64,000 nt of DNA from an uncultured Oscillospiraceae bacterium. GTDB lineage: Bacteria; Bacillota; Clostridia; Oscillospirales; Oscillospiraceae. The translations under genes and the position numbers were made by a program. Location of the stretch: NCBI GenBank assembly GCA_934590325.1, contig CAKTOW010000004.1:1-64000 (forward strand), written 5' to 3'. The notes under the pieces were generated by a model. The model was not told the DNA's origin, did not search any database, and was given only the letters and a program-made list of their open reading frames with translations. Positions 24,323 through 33,331 of this stretch are shown piece by piece; position 1 is the stretch's first letter; each line of letters begins with the position of its first letter.

Positions 24323-24402
24323 ATCCTATGTGACCTCCTGTCGGGAATGATGGGAGACTTCTCTCCGTCCTCATTCTACGCAGGAGCGTCCGCGGGGGTG
24401 CC

Positions 24403-25320
24403 TTATCCCACCGCCCACGGCGCCGCCGCGGCCGCCAGCAGCGCCGACAGTGCCGCCTGCAGCCCCTTGGCCGGTATGTACCGCCCCAGCCGTATGCCGC
24501 TGCCCGCCGTCACCGCCGCCGTCTGACAGTGTACGCTCAGTCCGCCCCAGCCCAGCAGCGCCGCCGCCAGCACGAAGCCCCGCCGCCCGGGCTCCAGCCG
24601 CAGTATGCCGTTGGTCAGCTCCAGCACGCCTGCCGCCGCGCCCAGGGACCCGGTGCAGCGCTCCATCAGCCGCAGCACCACCAGGAAGAACACCACAAAG
24701 GCGCACACCCGCCCCATGGCCGCCGCCGCGTCCTCCACCGCCCGCAGGGATCGCGCCGCGAAGTTCTCCTGTGCCGGTGTCTCCGCCGCTGCCGGACGGC
24801 GGCGTTCCGTGGGGTCTCCGCCGCCCCGGCACAGCACCAGTCCCGTGACCAGCGCCGCCGTGATGTGGATGAGGTACAGGTACGCCCCCACCCGGGCGCT
24901 GCCGAACACCGTCACACCCGCCACGCCCACGGCGAAGGCCGGCCCCGCGTTGTTGCAGAAGGTCAGCAGCCGCTCCCCCTCTCCGGTGGACAGGCTGCCC
25001 TGCCGCACCAGCGCCGCCGCCGTCCGTGCCCCTACGGGATAGCCGCCGATGAAGCCCAGCAGCACCGCGCCGCATCCTGCCCCGCCGCAGCGGAACAGCC
25101 GGCGGAACACGCCGCCCAGTACGTTCTCCGCCGCCAGCGCCGCACGCCGGTCCGTCAGCAGCGACGATACGGCGAAGAACGGGAACAGCGCCGGTATCAC
25201 CGACTGCACGCACAGTCCTATACCGTCCCGCACGGCCTGGGCCGCCGTTTCCGCCTGCATGAGCAGCAGTATCGCCATCCCTGCCGCCCCCAGTGCCGCC
25301 AGCCGTCCGCTTCCTTTCAT
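24403..25320 (-). CDS. ylbJ: YlbJ-like sporulation integral membrane protein
   Basis: A 305-residue membrane protein with about eight hydrophobic segments and the two hallmarks of the YlbJ/nucleoside-recognition family: FIGGYPVGARTAAAL and the FCNNAGPAF motif. In B. subtilis ylbJ is made in the mother cell under sigma-E and is needed for a heat-resistant spore envelope. It is divergent from yqfC-yqfD, another sigma-E pair, with an inverted repeat between them. The middle loop (about residues 165-190) is short and rich in Ala/Pro/Arg. Confidence 0.85.
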   Translation of the reverse strand: MKGSGRLAALGAAGMAILLLMQAETAAQAVRDGIGLCVQSVIPALFPFFAVSSLLTDRRAALAAENVLGGVFRRLFRCGGAGCGAVLLGFIGGYPVGARTAAALVRQGSLSTGEGERLLTFCNNAGPAFAVGVAGVTVFGSARVGAYLYLIHITAALVTGLVLCRGGGDPTERRRPAAAETPAQENFAARSLRAVEDAAAAMGRVCAFVVFFLVVLRLMERCTGSLGAAAGVLELTNGILRLEPGRRGFVLAAALLGWGGLSVHCQTAAVTAGSGIRLGRYIPAKGLQAALSALLAAAAAPWAVG

Positions 25321-25337
25321 CCGCCATCACCCGCCCC

Positions 25338-25410
25338 AGCCTATGCGTCCCGCCGCCGGGAAATGCCCCGCCCCCGGACAGGCAAGTTTCCCCGCCCCGG
25401 CGCATAGGCT
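25338..25410. promoter_or_regulatory. Mirrored elements between divergent sporulation genes
   Basis: AGCCTATGCG (25338-25347) and its exact complement CGCATAGGCT (25401-25410) face away from each other, each 18-30 bp before a sporulation gene start. The shared CATA core resembles part of sigma-E/sigma-G promoter hexamers, so each arm may be a promoter element for its own gene. No sigma-A promoter was found in this gap. Confidence 0.4.
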
Positions 25411-25439
25411 CCTGTATCGCTCACAGGGAGGTGGCCGCC

Positions 25440-25727
25440 TTGGCGGGACTGAAACGAAAGCTGGCGCAGGTGGGGCAGGACGCTCTGGAGCGCCTGGAAC
25501 TGCCGGTGAACATCGCCGCCGGCGTGGCGCGCATCGAGCTTCTGGGCAGCCGCGAGCTGTATATGGACCGCCACCGGGGCGTCCTGGCCTACACCACCGA
25601 GGAGGTGGACGTCAACGGCGGCGATATGGTGGTGCGCGTTCACGGCTTCGAGCTGCAGCTGCTGGTGATGACGGAGCAGGAGCTCCGCATCACCGGCCGC
25701 ATCACCGGCATCGAGCTGGTGGAGTAA
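25440..25727 (+). CDS. yqfC: Sporulation protein YqfC
   Basis: A 95-residue protein made of short beta strands, with the family core ARIELLGSRELYMDRHRGVLAY and LRITGRITGIEL, the same size as YqfC of other spore formers. The start is read as TTG at 25440, with AGGGAGGT 7 nt upstream; a GTG at 25431 is in frame but sits on the ribosome binding site. It lies 16 bp before yqfD. In Bacillus yqfCD is a sigma-E operon. Confidence 0.85.
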   Translation: MAGLKRKLAQVGQDALERLELPVNIAAGVARIELLGSRELYMDRHRGVLAYTTEEVDVNGGDMVVRVHGFELQLLVMTEQELRITGRITGIELVE

Positions 25728-25743
25728 AAGGGGGAGGGAGCGC

Positions 25744-26955
25744 GTGTACCGTAAAGCAGTCAACTATCTGCGGGGCCAGGCCGTGGTGCAGGTCGTCTGT
25801 GCCGCCCCGGAGCGGGTGGTGAACCTGTGCGCCGCCCACGGCGTGCCCTTCTGGGACCTCACCTGGCAGTCGGAGACCGCCTTTCGCGTCACCACCACCC
25901 TGTCCGGCGCCCACCGCCTGCGGGAGGTGACGGCGGAGGTGGGTGCGGAGGTGACGGTACTGCGCAGATCCGGCGCCCCGGAGCTGTGGCGCCGCTGCAG
26001 GCGCCGCTATGTGCTGCTGGCGGCGGCGCTGGTGCTGCCCCTGCTGCTGGCGGTGGGCAGTGCGTTTATCTGGGACTTCGAGGTCACCGGCAACGACACC
26101 GTCCCCACGGAGCAGATATTGCAGGCGCTGGAGCGCTGCGGCATCCGGGTGGGCACCCGTGGCATAGGACTGGACCAGGACGACCTGCGCAACCGTGTCC
26201 TGCCCCTGCTGCCGGATGTGGTGTACATGGCGGTGAACGTCCGGGGCTGCACCGCCCACGTTCAGGTGGTGGAGCGCACCCGTCCGCCCCACATCTACCG
26301 CGACAGCGATGTGCAGAACATCGTGGCCGCCCGCGACGGTCTCGTGACGAAGGTGGAGGCCCTGGACGGCGTCGCCTGTGTCTCGGTGGGGGACACCGTC
26401 CAGGCGGGACAGGTGCTCCTGTCCGGTGTGGCGGACTCGCCCAGAGGCTGCCGCTATATGCGTGCCACCGGCCGGGTCTGGGCCCGGACATGGTACCAAT
26501 GGGAGGTATACGTACCGGTCACCGTTATGCAGAAAAATGCAGAAGGTACGTTGGCCGAAAGGGTAACCAAAAGGGTCACCATAGATGTGGGACGGCAGCG
26601 GATAAAATTATACGCAGGGGGTAGCGTATTGCAGGGGAATTGTGATAAAATAACAGAATACCATGGTCTGCGTCTGCCCTTTGGCCTGCGTCTGCCGGTG
26701 ACGCTGGTGGTGGAAAGGACCGTGCAGTACACCGCCGCCCCCGCCGCCCTCGCGCGGGAGCAGGCCGCCGCCCAGGGCGAGTCGCAGCTGAAAACCCAAC
26801 TGGCACAAGCGATTGGGGATGATGGCGTTATCCTGCGTACGGAGTTTTCCCGGCGGGAGGTCTCCGATGGCCTGTGGATAACGCTGTGGGCGGAATGTGA
26901 AGAACAGATCGGCGCCGACGCGCCGCTGGCTATAACAAGCGATACAGGGAGGTAA
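25744..26955 (+). CDS. yqfD: Sporulation protein YqfD
   Basis: A 403-residue membrane protein required for spore development. A cytoplasmic N-terminal domain (about 1-85) is followed by a membrane segment (~90-112), a POTRA-like segment beginning FEVTGNDTVPTEQIL and a beta-rich extracytoplasmic domain with ARDGLVTKVEALDGVACV and GDTVQAGQVLLSG motifs typical of YqfD. The start is GTG with GGGAGGG upstream. A short A/T-rich stretch around 26520-26660 differs from the surrounding G+C-rich code. It is followed 8 bp later by phoH. Confidence 0.9.
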   Translation: MYRKAVNYLRGQAVVQVVCAAPERVVNLCAAHGVPFWDLTWQSETAFRVTTTLSGAHRLREVTAEVGAEVTVLRRSGAPELWRRCRRRYVLLAAALVLPLLLAVGSAFIWDFEVTGNDTVPTEQILQALERCGIRVGTRGIGLDQDDLRNRVLPLLPDVVYMAVNVRGCTAHVQVVERTRPPHIYRDSDVQNIVAARDGLVTKVEALDGVACVSVGDTVQAGQVLLSGVADSPRGCRYMRATGRVWARTWYQWEVYVPVTVMQKNAEGTLAERVTKRVTIDVGRQRIKLYAGGSVLQGNCDKITEYHGLRLPFGLRLPVTLVVERTVQYTAAPAALAREQAAAQGESQLKTQLAQAIGDDGVILRTEFSRREVSDGLWITLWAECEEQIGADAPLAITSDTGR

Positions 26956-26963
26956 TACCCGAC

Positions 26964-27920
26964 ATGGAACAACGTATCGGTATCGAACGCATGGAGGAGG
27001 CCGTCAACCTTTTCGGCTCCTTCGATGAGAACATCCGCCTTCTCGAAGCGGAATTTCAGGTGCAGGCCGTGAACCGCGGCGGCGAGATCGTAGTCTCCGG
27101 CGAGCCGGAGAACGTGATGCTGGCCGTCAAGGCGGTGCAGGCGCTGCTGACCCTTTCCAATAAGGGCGAGACCATCACCGACCAGCACGTGCGCTACGTG
27201 ATCGGCCTGGTGCGCTCCGGCCAGTCCGAGCGCATCAGCGAGCTGACCCAGGACGTGATATGCATCACCAGCAAGGGCCGCCCCGTCAAGCCCAAGACCA
27301 TCGGGCAGAAGGAGTACGTCAACGCCATTATGAAGCAGACCGTCACCATCGGCGTGGGGCCTGCCGGCACGGGCAAGACGTATCTGGCGGTGGCGGCGGC
27401 GGTGGCCGCCTTCCGGGACAAACAGGTGAACCGCATCATCCTCACCCGCCCCGCGGTGGAGGCCGGCGAGCGGCTGGGCTTCCTGCCCGGCGACCTGCAG
27501 AGCAAGGTGGATCCCTATCTGCGGCCGCTGTATGACGCCCTGTTCGACATGCTGGGCGCCGAGACCTATCAGAAATACCTGGAACGGGGCAACATCGAGG
27601 TGGCGCCCCTGGCGTATATGCGCGGCCGCACGCTGGACGACAGCTTCATCATCCTGGACGAGGCGCAGAACACCAGCCGCGAGCAGATGAAGATGTTCCT
27701 GACCCGTATGGGCTTCGGCTCCAAGGTGGTCATTACCGGCGACGTCACGCAGATAGACCTGCCCGCCGACAAGGCCAGCGGCCTGAAGGAGGCCATGAAG
27801 GTCCTACGGGACGTGGAGGGCGTGTCTATCTGCCGCCTGACAAAGGAGGATGTGGTGCGCCACGTGATGGTGCAGCGCATCATCGAGGCTTACGCCAGAT
27901 TCGAGGAGAAAAAGAAATGA
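26964..27920 (+). CDS. phoH: PhoH-family ATPase
   Basis: A 318-residue cytoplasmic ATPase. An N-terminal domain of about 110 residues precedes the P-loop GPAGTGKTYLAV and the Walker B-like FIILDEAQN, followed by TRMGFGSKVVITGD. Its conserved position before ybeY links it to ribosome and RNA metabolism. It overlaps ybeY by 4 nt. Confidence 0.94.
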   Translation: MEQRIGIERMEEAVNLFGSFDENIRLLEAEFQVQAVNRGGEIVVSGEPENVMLAVKAVQALLTLSNKGETITDQHVRYVIGLVRSGQSERISELTQDVICITSKGRPVKPKTIGQKEYVNAIMKQTVTIGVGPAGTGKTYLAVAAAVAAFRDKQVNRIILTRPAVEAGERLGFLPGDLQSKVDPYLRPLYDALFDMLGAETYQKYLERGNIEVAPLAYMRGRTLDDSFIILDEAQNTSREQMKMFLTRMGFGSKVVITGDVTQIDLPADKASGLKEAMKVLRDVEGVSICRLTKEDVVRHVMVQRIIEAYARFEEKKK

Positions 27921-28405
27921 AACGACACTATATTCCCGTCACTGCCGACGTTCCCGGCGTCAGCGAGGGCACACGGAGCTTTCTCCGCAGGGTCATCCGC
28001 ACCGCACTGGCGGCGGAGGGGGTGGACTTCCCCTGCGAGGTGGACGTGCTGGTCACCGGGGACGAGGGCATCCACGCCATCAATCTGGATATGCGCGGGG
28101 TGGACCGGCCCACGGACGTGCTGAGCTTCCCAGAGTTTGAACTGGCCCCCGGCCAGCTGCCCGGCGCGGAGGACGCAGACCCCGGCACAGGCTATGTACC
28201 TCTGGGGGATATGGTCATCTCGCTGGAGCGGGTGAAGGCCCAGGCCAGGGAGTACGGCCACAGCAACCGCCGCGAGCTGGCCTATCTGGCCGTCCACTCC
28301 GTGCTGCACCTGCTGGGCTACGACCACATGGACGAGGGGCCCATGAAGGCTCAGATGCGGGAACGGGAAGAGACTATTATGGCAAAATTGGGACTGGAGA
28401 GATAG
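27917..28405 (+). CDS. ybeY: Endoribonuclease YbeY
   Basis: A 162-residue metal-dependent RNase for 16S rRNA 3'-end maturation and ribosome quality control. The zinc-binding signature HSVLHLLGYDH is intact, as is the RPTDVLSFP motif. Translation is coupled to phoH by a 4-nt overlap. In many Firmicutes dgkA and cdd follow; here era is next. Confidence 0.95.
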   Translation: MKRHYIPVTADVPGVSEGTRSFLRRVIRTALAAEGVDFPCEVDVLVTGDEGIHAINLDMRGVDRPTDVLSFPEFELAPGQLPGAEDADPGTGYVPLGDMVISLERVKAQAREYGHSNRRELAYLAVHSVLHLLGYDHMDEGPMKAQMREREETIMAKLGLER

Positions 28406-28448
28406 AAGATACAAAATTGCTCAAATGAAAGAAAGTTGAGGATCACCT

Positions 28449-29351
28449 ATGAACATCACAAAAACCGCTATGATCACCGTGTGCGGGCGGCCCAATGTGG
28501 GCAAGTCCAGCCTGACCAACGCCCTGGTGGGCGAGAAGATCGCCATTGTTTCGGACAAGCCCCAGACCACCCGGAACCGTATTTACGGCGTATTTGAGCG
28601 GGGCGACACACAGTTCGTCCTGCTGGACACCCCCGGCCTCCACAAGCCCCGCTCCCGCCTGGGCGACTACATGGTCAAGGTGGTGCGGGAGAGCCTGAGC
28701 GAGGTGGAGTGCGCCCTGCTGCTGGTGGAGCCCATCCCCCACGTGGGCGAGCCGGAGAAGGTGCTGCTGCGGCGCATACAGGAGGAGGACCTCCCCTGCG
28801 TGCTGTGCATCAACAAGATAGACACCGTGGAGAAGAAGGAGTCCCTGCTGGAGGTCATCGCCGCCTACAGCGCGGAGTACGACGGCTTCGACGCCATCAT
28901 CCCCCTGTCTGCCCGCACCGGCGACGGGCTGGACGACCTGCTGGAGCAGCTGCAGAAATACGCCCAGGAGGGCCCGCGCCTGTTCCCGGAGGGCATGACC
29001 ACCGACCAGCCAGACAGCCAGGTGTGCGCTGAGATCGTCCGCGAGAAGATGCTACGTTGCCTGGACAAGGAGATACCCCACGGCACAGCGGTGGAGGTGA
29101 CCAGGTTCTCCGAGCGGGAGGACACGGGCATCATCGACTTGGATGTGACCATTTATTGTGAAAAGGCCAGCCACAAGGGCATCATCATCGGCAAGGGCGG
29201 CGAGATGCTCAAGCGCATCAGCTCCGCCGCCCGCCGGGACATCGAGAAGTTCATGGGCACCAAGGTGTACATGGAGACCTGGGTGAAGGTCAAGGAAAAC
29301 TGGCGGGACAACCCGAATTTCATTCGGAGCCAAGGCTATAACGAGGAATAA
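28449..29351 (+). CDS. era: GTPase Era
   Basis: A 300-residue GTPase that binds 16S rRNA and helps assemble the 30S subunit. G1 GRPNVGKSS, G3 DTPGLHK, G4 NKID and the C-terminal KH domain with IIIGKGGEMLKRI are all present. The preceding 43 bp are A/T-rich with GTTGAGGA before the ATG. Confidence 0.96.
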   Translation: MNITKTAMITVCGRPNVGKSSLTNALVGEKIAIVSDKPQTTRNRIYGVFERGDTQFVLLDTPGLHKPRSRLGDYMVKVVRESLSEVECALLLVEPIPHVGEPEKVLLRRIQEEDLPCVLCINKIDTVEKKESLLEVIAAYSAEYDGFDAIIPLSARTGDGLDDLLEQLQKYAQEGPRLFPEGMTTDQPDSQVCAEIVREKMLRCLDKEIPHGTAVEVTRFSEREDTGIIDLDVTIYCEKASHKGIIIGKGGEMLKRISSAARRDIEKFMGTKVYMETWVKVKENWRDNPNFIRSQGYNEE

Positions 29352-29438
29352 GAAACAAAATCGCCGCAGAAGCTCCCGCAGGGAGGCGGCGCGAAGCAAC
29401 AAATTTCCAGCCATAAAACCGCGTCCGCCTGCCATGCT

Positions 29439-29558
29439 ATGAGCAGGGAGGTGAGCGGCACGGATTACTGGGAATTGTTTCTGGACACCGGCGCGCCGGA
29501 GGCGTATCTGCTCTACCGGGACGCGCAGGAGGCTGTATGCAAACAGGAAAGACCGTGA
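29439..29558 (+). CDS. yqzL: YqzL-family small protein
   Basis: A 39-residue protein with the family pattern DYWELFLDTGAPEAYLLYR, in the position (between era and recO) where yqzL is found in Bacillus. ATG at 29439 lacks a good Shine-Dalgarno sequence; GTG at 29451 is an alternative. Its end overlaps recO by 22 nt and it carries the recO ribosome binding site AGGAGG at 29526-29531. Function unknown. Confidence 0.7.
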   Translation: MSREVSGTDYWELFLDTGAPEAYLLYRDAQEAVCKQERP

Positions 29559-30292
29559 CCAGCGGCGTGGTGCTGCGGGTCACCGATACAAAAGAGACCG
29601 ACCGTATCCTGACGGTGCTGACAGCGGACAGGGGGAAGATACCCCTTATCGCCCGGGGCGCCCGGCGGAAGAACAGCCGTCTGGCGGCGGCCTGTCAGCT
29701 GCCGGCGTATTCCGAACTGACCATCTACAAGCGGGGCGGCTGGTACATGCTGGACGAGGCGTCGCCCCTGGAACTGTTCGACGCCCTGGGGCGCGACATC
29801 GAGCTGCTGGCGCTGGCCTCCTGGTTCTGCGAACTCACCGAGGCCGTCTGCGCCGAGGAGACCCCCGCCCCGGAGGTGCTGTCGCTGCTGCTGAACGCCC
29901 TGTACGCCCTGTGCTACACGGACAGGCCGCCCCGGCTGGTGAAGGCCGCCTTCCAGTTCCGCCTGATGGCGCTGGCGGGGTTCGAGCCGCTGGCCGATGG
30001 CTGCGCCCTGTGCGGCCGGGGGGATGCGGAGGCGCCCATGCTGGATGTGCAGGGGGGCTTCGTCACCTGCGGCGGGTGCAGGGGCCCCGACGCGGGGCTG
30101 CGCCTGCCTCTGACGGCGGGCGGGCTGGCCGCTCTGCGGCACATCCTGTCCGTGGAGCCCAAGCGGCTGTACAGCTTTACGCTGGAGCCGGGGGCGCTGG
30201 CGGCGCTGGACCACGCGGGGGAGGCCTTTATCTCCGCCCAGCTGGAGCGGGGCTTCCGCACGCTGGACTACTATAAATCCCTTTTGCCATAA
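29537..30292 (+). CDS. recO: DNA repair protein RecO
   Basis: A 251-residue recombination mediator that loads RecA with RecF/RecR. It has an N-terminal OB-fold (about 1-80), a helical middle, and the zinc-binding pairs CALCG and CGGC near residues 155-180. AGGAGG is 5 nt before the ATG. Confidence 0.94.
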   Translation: MQTGKTVTSGVVLRVTDTKETDRILTVLTADRGKIPLIARGARRKNSRLAAACQLPAYSELTIYKRGGWYMLDEASPLELFDALGRDIELLALASWFCELTEAVCAEETPAPEVLSLLLNALYALCYTDRPPRLVKAAFQFRLMALAGFEPLADGCALCGRGDAEAPMLDVQGGFVTCGGCRGPDAGLRLPLTAGGLAALRHILSVEPKRLYSFTLEPGALAALDHAGEAFISAQLERGFRTLDYYKSLLP

Positions 30293-30309
30293 CACGAGGA
30301 TATACATAT

Positions 30310-32712
30310 ATGAGCGACTTATTTGAAAAATCCATCCGCACGCTGGAGCTTCCCGCTGTGCTGGAGCTGCTCTCCCACCACGCCGTCAGCGACGAGGCCA
30401 AGGCCCGCTGTCTGCGCCTGCGCCCGTCTACGGACGCCGCCGTGGTGGAGCACCTGTTGGACGAGACCGACGCGGCCAAGACCCGCGTGGGGCTCCACGG
30501 CAGTCCCTCCTTCGCCGGGGTCAAGGACGTGTCCCGGCCATTGGATCGCGCCGACCACGGCGGTGTGCTGAATACCCGTGAGCTGCTGGACATTGCCGGT
30601 GTGCTCACCGCCGCCCGCCGCGTCAGTGACTATGACGCGGAGCGGCAGGGGGAGCCCACCGCCATCGACCGGCTGTTCTCCGCCCTCCATGTGAACCGCT
30701 ATCTGGAGGATAAGATACGCGGCGCTATCCTGGACGAGGAGACCATCGCCGACACCGCTAGCCCGGAGCTGGCGGACATCCGCCGCAGTATGCGCGCCGC
30801 CGCCAGCAAGGGACGGCAGATACTGCAGCGCATCATTTCCTCTCCCTCCTATGCCAAGGTGCTGCAGGAGGCGCTGATCACCCAGCGCGACGGGCGCTTC
30901 GTGGTGCCGGTCAAGGCCGAGTGCAAGGGCAGCCTGCCCGGCCTGGTACACGACGTGTCCTCCTCCGGCGCCACGCTGTTCGTGGAGCCCATGGGTGTGG
31001 TGCAGGCCAACAACGAGTTGAAGGAGCTGCAGGCCAAGGAGGAAAAAGAGATCGACCGTGTGCTGCGCATCCTGTCCGGGGAGTGTGCCGCCCAGCGGGA
31101 GAACATCCTCTATGACTACGACCTGCTGGTGCAGCTGGACACCATCTTTGCCCGGGCGCAGCTGAGCTATGCCATGGATGCGGGGCGTCCGCTGGTGCGC
31201 AAGAGGGGCGGCATCGACCTGAAGCGCGCCCGCCATCCGCTGTTGGACCCCGCCAAGGCGGTGCCCGTCACCGTGTCCCTGGGCGGCGCGTATGATACGC
31301 TGGTCATCACCGGCCCCAACACCGGTGGCAAGACCGTCACCCTCAAGACCCTGGGTCTGCTGTGCCTGATGGCGCAGTGCGGGCTCCATATCCCCGCCGG
31401 GGACCAGAGCGCCGTGCAGGTGTTCACCCGTATCCTGGCGGACGTGGGCGACGAGCAGTCCATCGAGCAGAGTCTGTCCACCTTCTCCGCCCACATGGCC
31501 AACACCGTAGAGATACTGCGGCAGGCCGACGACCGCAGCCTGATCCTGTTCGACGAGCTGGGCGCGGGCACCGACCCGGTGGAGGGCGCGGCGCTGGCCA
31601 TCGCCATCATCCAGGACGTCCGGGGCAAGGGTGCCCTCACCGCAGCCACCACCCACTACGCGGAACTGAAGACCTTCGCCATGACTACCGCCGGTGTGGA
31701 GAATGCCAGCTGCGAGTTCGACGTACAGACCCTGCGCCCCACGTACCGGCTGCTCATCGGCATACCCGGCAAGTCCAATGCCTTCGCCATCTCCCGCCGT
31801 CTGGGACTGGACGAGAGCGTCATCGAGAATGCCAAGGCGCAGATGGACAGTGAATCCGTCCGGTTCGAGGACGTGCTGACCCAGCTGGAGGAAAAGCGCC
31901 AGCGGCTGGAGAAGGCCCAGGGCGAGGCCGACCGCCTGTGGCGCCAGCGGGAGGAGGATGCCCGCAAGGCGCGGACCTTCCGCGAGCAGATGGAAAAGGC
32001 CAAGGACAACGCCCGCACCAAGGGCGAGGCCGAGGCGCGCCGCATCGTCCAGCAGGCCCAGCGTCAGGCGGACACCGTGTTCGCTGAGCTGGAGGAGCTG
32101 CGCAGACAGCAGCAGCGGGCGGACTATCAGACCATCAACGACCGCAAGGCCGACATCCGCCGCCGCCTGAATGAGGCGGAGACTGCCCTGCACCAGCGGG
32201 ACGACACCGCCGAGCCCATTCCCGCGCCCACCCGGCCCATCGCCGTGGGCGACACGGTGGAGCTGTCCGGCGTAAGGACGGGAGCCACGGTGCTGGCCGT
32301 CAACGGCGACGGCACGCTGCTGCTGCAGGCAGGGAAGATGAAGATGACCGTCAAGGCCGCACAGGTGCGCCTGCTGGAAACGGCGGAGGAAGTGGAGAAA
32401 AAGAAGAAGCAGTCCGAGACCGCGCGGCAGCGCAGCGGCCCCGCCGTGTCCATCAACACCGCCGCCCGGGCCTCCGCCGAGCTGGATATCCGTGGGCTGG
32501 AGACCCTGGAAGCCGAGAGCGTGGTGGAGAACTATCTGGACGCGGCCTCCCGCGCCAAGCTGGGCACCGTCACCATCATCCACGGCAAGGGCACCGGAGC
32601 CCTCCGCGCCGCCGTCCACCAGCTGCTGAAAAAGAGCAAGCAGGTCAAGTCCTTCCGTCTGGGACGCTACGGCGAGGGGGAGGCCGGCGTCACTGTGGTG
32701 GAGCTGAAGTAG
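30310..32712 (+). CDS. mutS2: Endonuclease MutS2
   Basis: An 800-residue ATPase of the MutS2 type. The N-terminal MutS core domain, P-loop GPNTGGKTV (about 338-346), Walker B LILFDELGAGTDP, a long coiled coil (~520-640) and a C-terminal Smr nuclease domain (~715-800) with LDIRGLE and HGKGTGALR are all present. MutS2 suppresses recombination and, in B. subtilis, rescues collided ribosomes. It follows recO by 17 bp. Confidence 0.95.
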   Translation: MSDLFEKSIRTLELPAVLELLSHHAVSDEAKARCLRLRPSTDAAVVEHLLDETDAAKTRVGLHGSPSFAGVKDVSRPLDRADHGGVLNTRELLDIAGVLTAARRVSDYDAERQGEPTAIDRLFSALHVNRYLEDKIRGAILDEETIADTASPELADIRRSMRAAASKGRQILQRIISSPSYAKVLQEALITQRDGRFVVPVKAECKGSLPGLVHDVSSSGATLFVEPMGVVQANNELKELQAKEEKEIDRVLRILSGECAAQRENILYDYDLLVQLDTIFARAQLSYAMDAGRPLVRKRGGIDLKRARHPLLDPAKAVPVTVSLGGAYDTLVITGPNTGGKTVTLKTLGLLCLMAQCGLHIPAGDQSAVQVFTRILADVGDEQSIEQSLSTFSAHMANTVEILRQADDRSLILFDELGAGTDPVEGAALAIAIIQDVRGKGALTAATTHYAELKTFAMTTAGVENASCEFDVQTLRPTYRLLIGIPGKSNAFAISRRLGLDESVIENAKAQMDSESVRFEDVLTQLEEKRQRLEKAQGEADRLWRQREEDARKARTFREQMEKAKDNARTKGEAEARRIVQQAQRQADTVFAELEELRRQQQRADYQTINDRKADIRRRLNEAETALHQRDDTAEPIPAPTRPIAVGDTVELSGVRTGATVLAVNGDGTLLLQAGKMKMTVKAAQVRLLETAEEVEKKKKQSETARQRSGPAVSINTAARASAELDIRGLETLEAESVVENYLDAASRAKLGTVTIIHGKGTGALRAAVHQLLKKSKQVKSFRLGRYGEGEAGVTVVELK

Positions 32713-32777
32713 GTCATTTTCCACAAATCGTGGTACGAATTATAGGGCAAAACGCGGTATTTTCGTATCAATGCCCA

Positions 32778-32805
32778 TTGCAATCCGCCGGAAAACCAGT
32801 ATAAT
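32778..32805 (+). promoter_or_regulatory. Sigma-A promoter of the HPr gene
   Basis: TTGCAA (32778-32783), a 16-bp spacer and perfect TATAAT (32800-32805). Confidence 0.75.
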
Positions 32806-32886
32806 AGGGGATGGTGAGGGTTAGATTCTGCGCGCTGCACCCTCTGGCGCGATATTTCTAAAAATGTGCGTAAGGAGTGCTGGTTC

Positions 32887-33147
32887 ATGTATACACGGGA
32901 GATCACAGTGAAGAATGAGGTCGGTCTGCATGCCCGTCCCGCTACCTACTTTATCCAGAAGGCCAACGAGTTCAAGAGCGGCATCTGGGTGGAAAAGGAG
33001 GAGCGCCGCGTTAACGCCAAGAGTCTGCTGGGCGTGCTCAGCCTGGGCATCATGAAGGACACCACCGTCACGCTGATTGCTGACGGCGGCGATGAGAAGG
33101 AAGCTGTTGACGCGCTGGCCGACCTGATCGAGAATCTGGACGAGTAA
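32887..33147 (+). CDS. ptsH: HPr-family phosphocarrier protein
   Basis: An 86-residue phosphocarrier of the sugar phosphotransferase system. H15 in GLHARPA is the enzyme I phosphorylation site, and the regulatory serine is S45 in NAKSLLGV, equivalent to Ser46. Both are present, so it can act in sugar uptake and in HPr(Ser-P)/CcpA carbon regulation; a Crh-like protein would lack the histidine. The start at 32887 follows AAGGAG. ptsI is not adjacent. Confidence 0.93.
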   Translation: MYTREITVKNEVGLHARPATYFIQKANEFKSGIWVEKEERRVNAKSLLGVLSLGIMKDTTVTLIADGGDEKEAVDALADLIENLDE

Positions 33148-33156
33148 AAAGCGAAC

Positions 33157-33190
33157 AAAAAAAGAACCGCCGGAAGGCGGTTCTTTTTTC
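33157..33190 (+). terminator. Intrinsic terminator of the HPr gene
   Basis: Arms AAAGAACCGCC and GGCGGTTCTTT around GGAA, then a T tract. Confidence 0.9.
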
Positions 33191-33215
33191 TGCTTTATCC
33201 GCAAATACAGCGGGC

Positions 33216-33325
33216 AAAAAAACACGCGGAGCGCTTTCACGCTCCGCGTGCCGGGTGTCGGGTAAAAGGGGGAAATACCCGACAGGGGGTAACACTCGTA
33301 AAGGGGGGTGACTTTACTTGTGTTC
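33216..33325 (-). ncRNA. Candidate ~110-nt regulatory RNA with three C-rich tracts
   Basis: The minus strand has a complete transcription unit with no protein gene. A perfect promoter (33360-33332) predicts a start at G33325. The predicted RNA folds as: hairpin I (AACAC/GUGUU plus GUAAAG/CUUUAC) with loop UCACCCCC; a single-stranded linker ACCCCCU (33290-33284); hairpin II (GUCGGGUA/UACCCGAC) with loop UUUCCCCCUUU; and a terminator hairpin (CACGCGGAGCG/CGCUCCGCGUG) followed by seven U. All three CCCCC tracts are unpaired in this fold. There is no ATG and no plausible ribosome binding site. C-rich loops that pair with Shine-Dalgarno sequences are known from Firmicutes RNAs such as RsaE/RoxS, so a translational repressor is inferred. 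Confidence 0.75.
33223..33250 (-). terminator. Terminator of the candidate regulatory RNA
   Basis: 11-bp arms around a 6-nt loop, followed on the minus strand by seven T (33222-33216). Confidence 0.88.
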
Positions 33326-33331
33326 AATCGT

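Noticed and set aside
24322..24402. TPP riboswitch before the NitT/TauT-type importer
   Set aside because: No CUGAGA-type core or matching stems are present in the 80 bp upstream.
25293..25439. Longer N-terminus for yqfC
   Set aside because: The added codons cross the divergent regulatory gap and precede a strong ribosome binding site with a TTG start at the family's usual length.
30319..32724. Very long open frame antisense to mutS2, and similar ones antisense to glgP, uvrC and glgB
   Set aside because: They mirror real genes with strong motifs; G+C-rich codon bias removes stop codons from the opposite strand. Their translations are low-complexity (Leu/Gly/Val/His) with no motifs.
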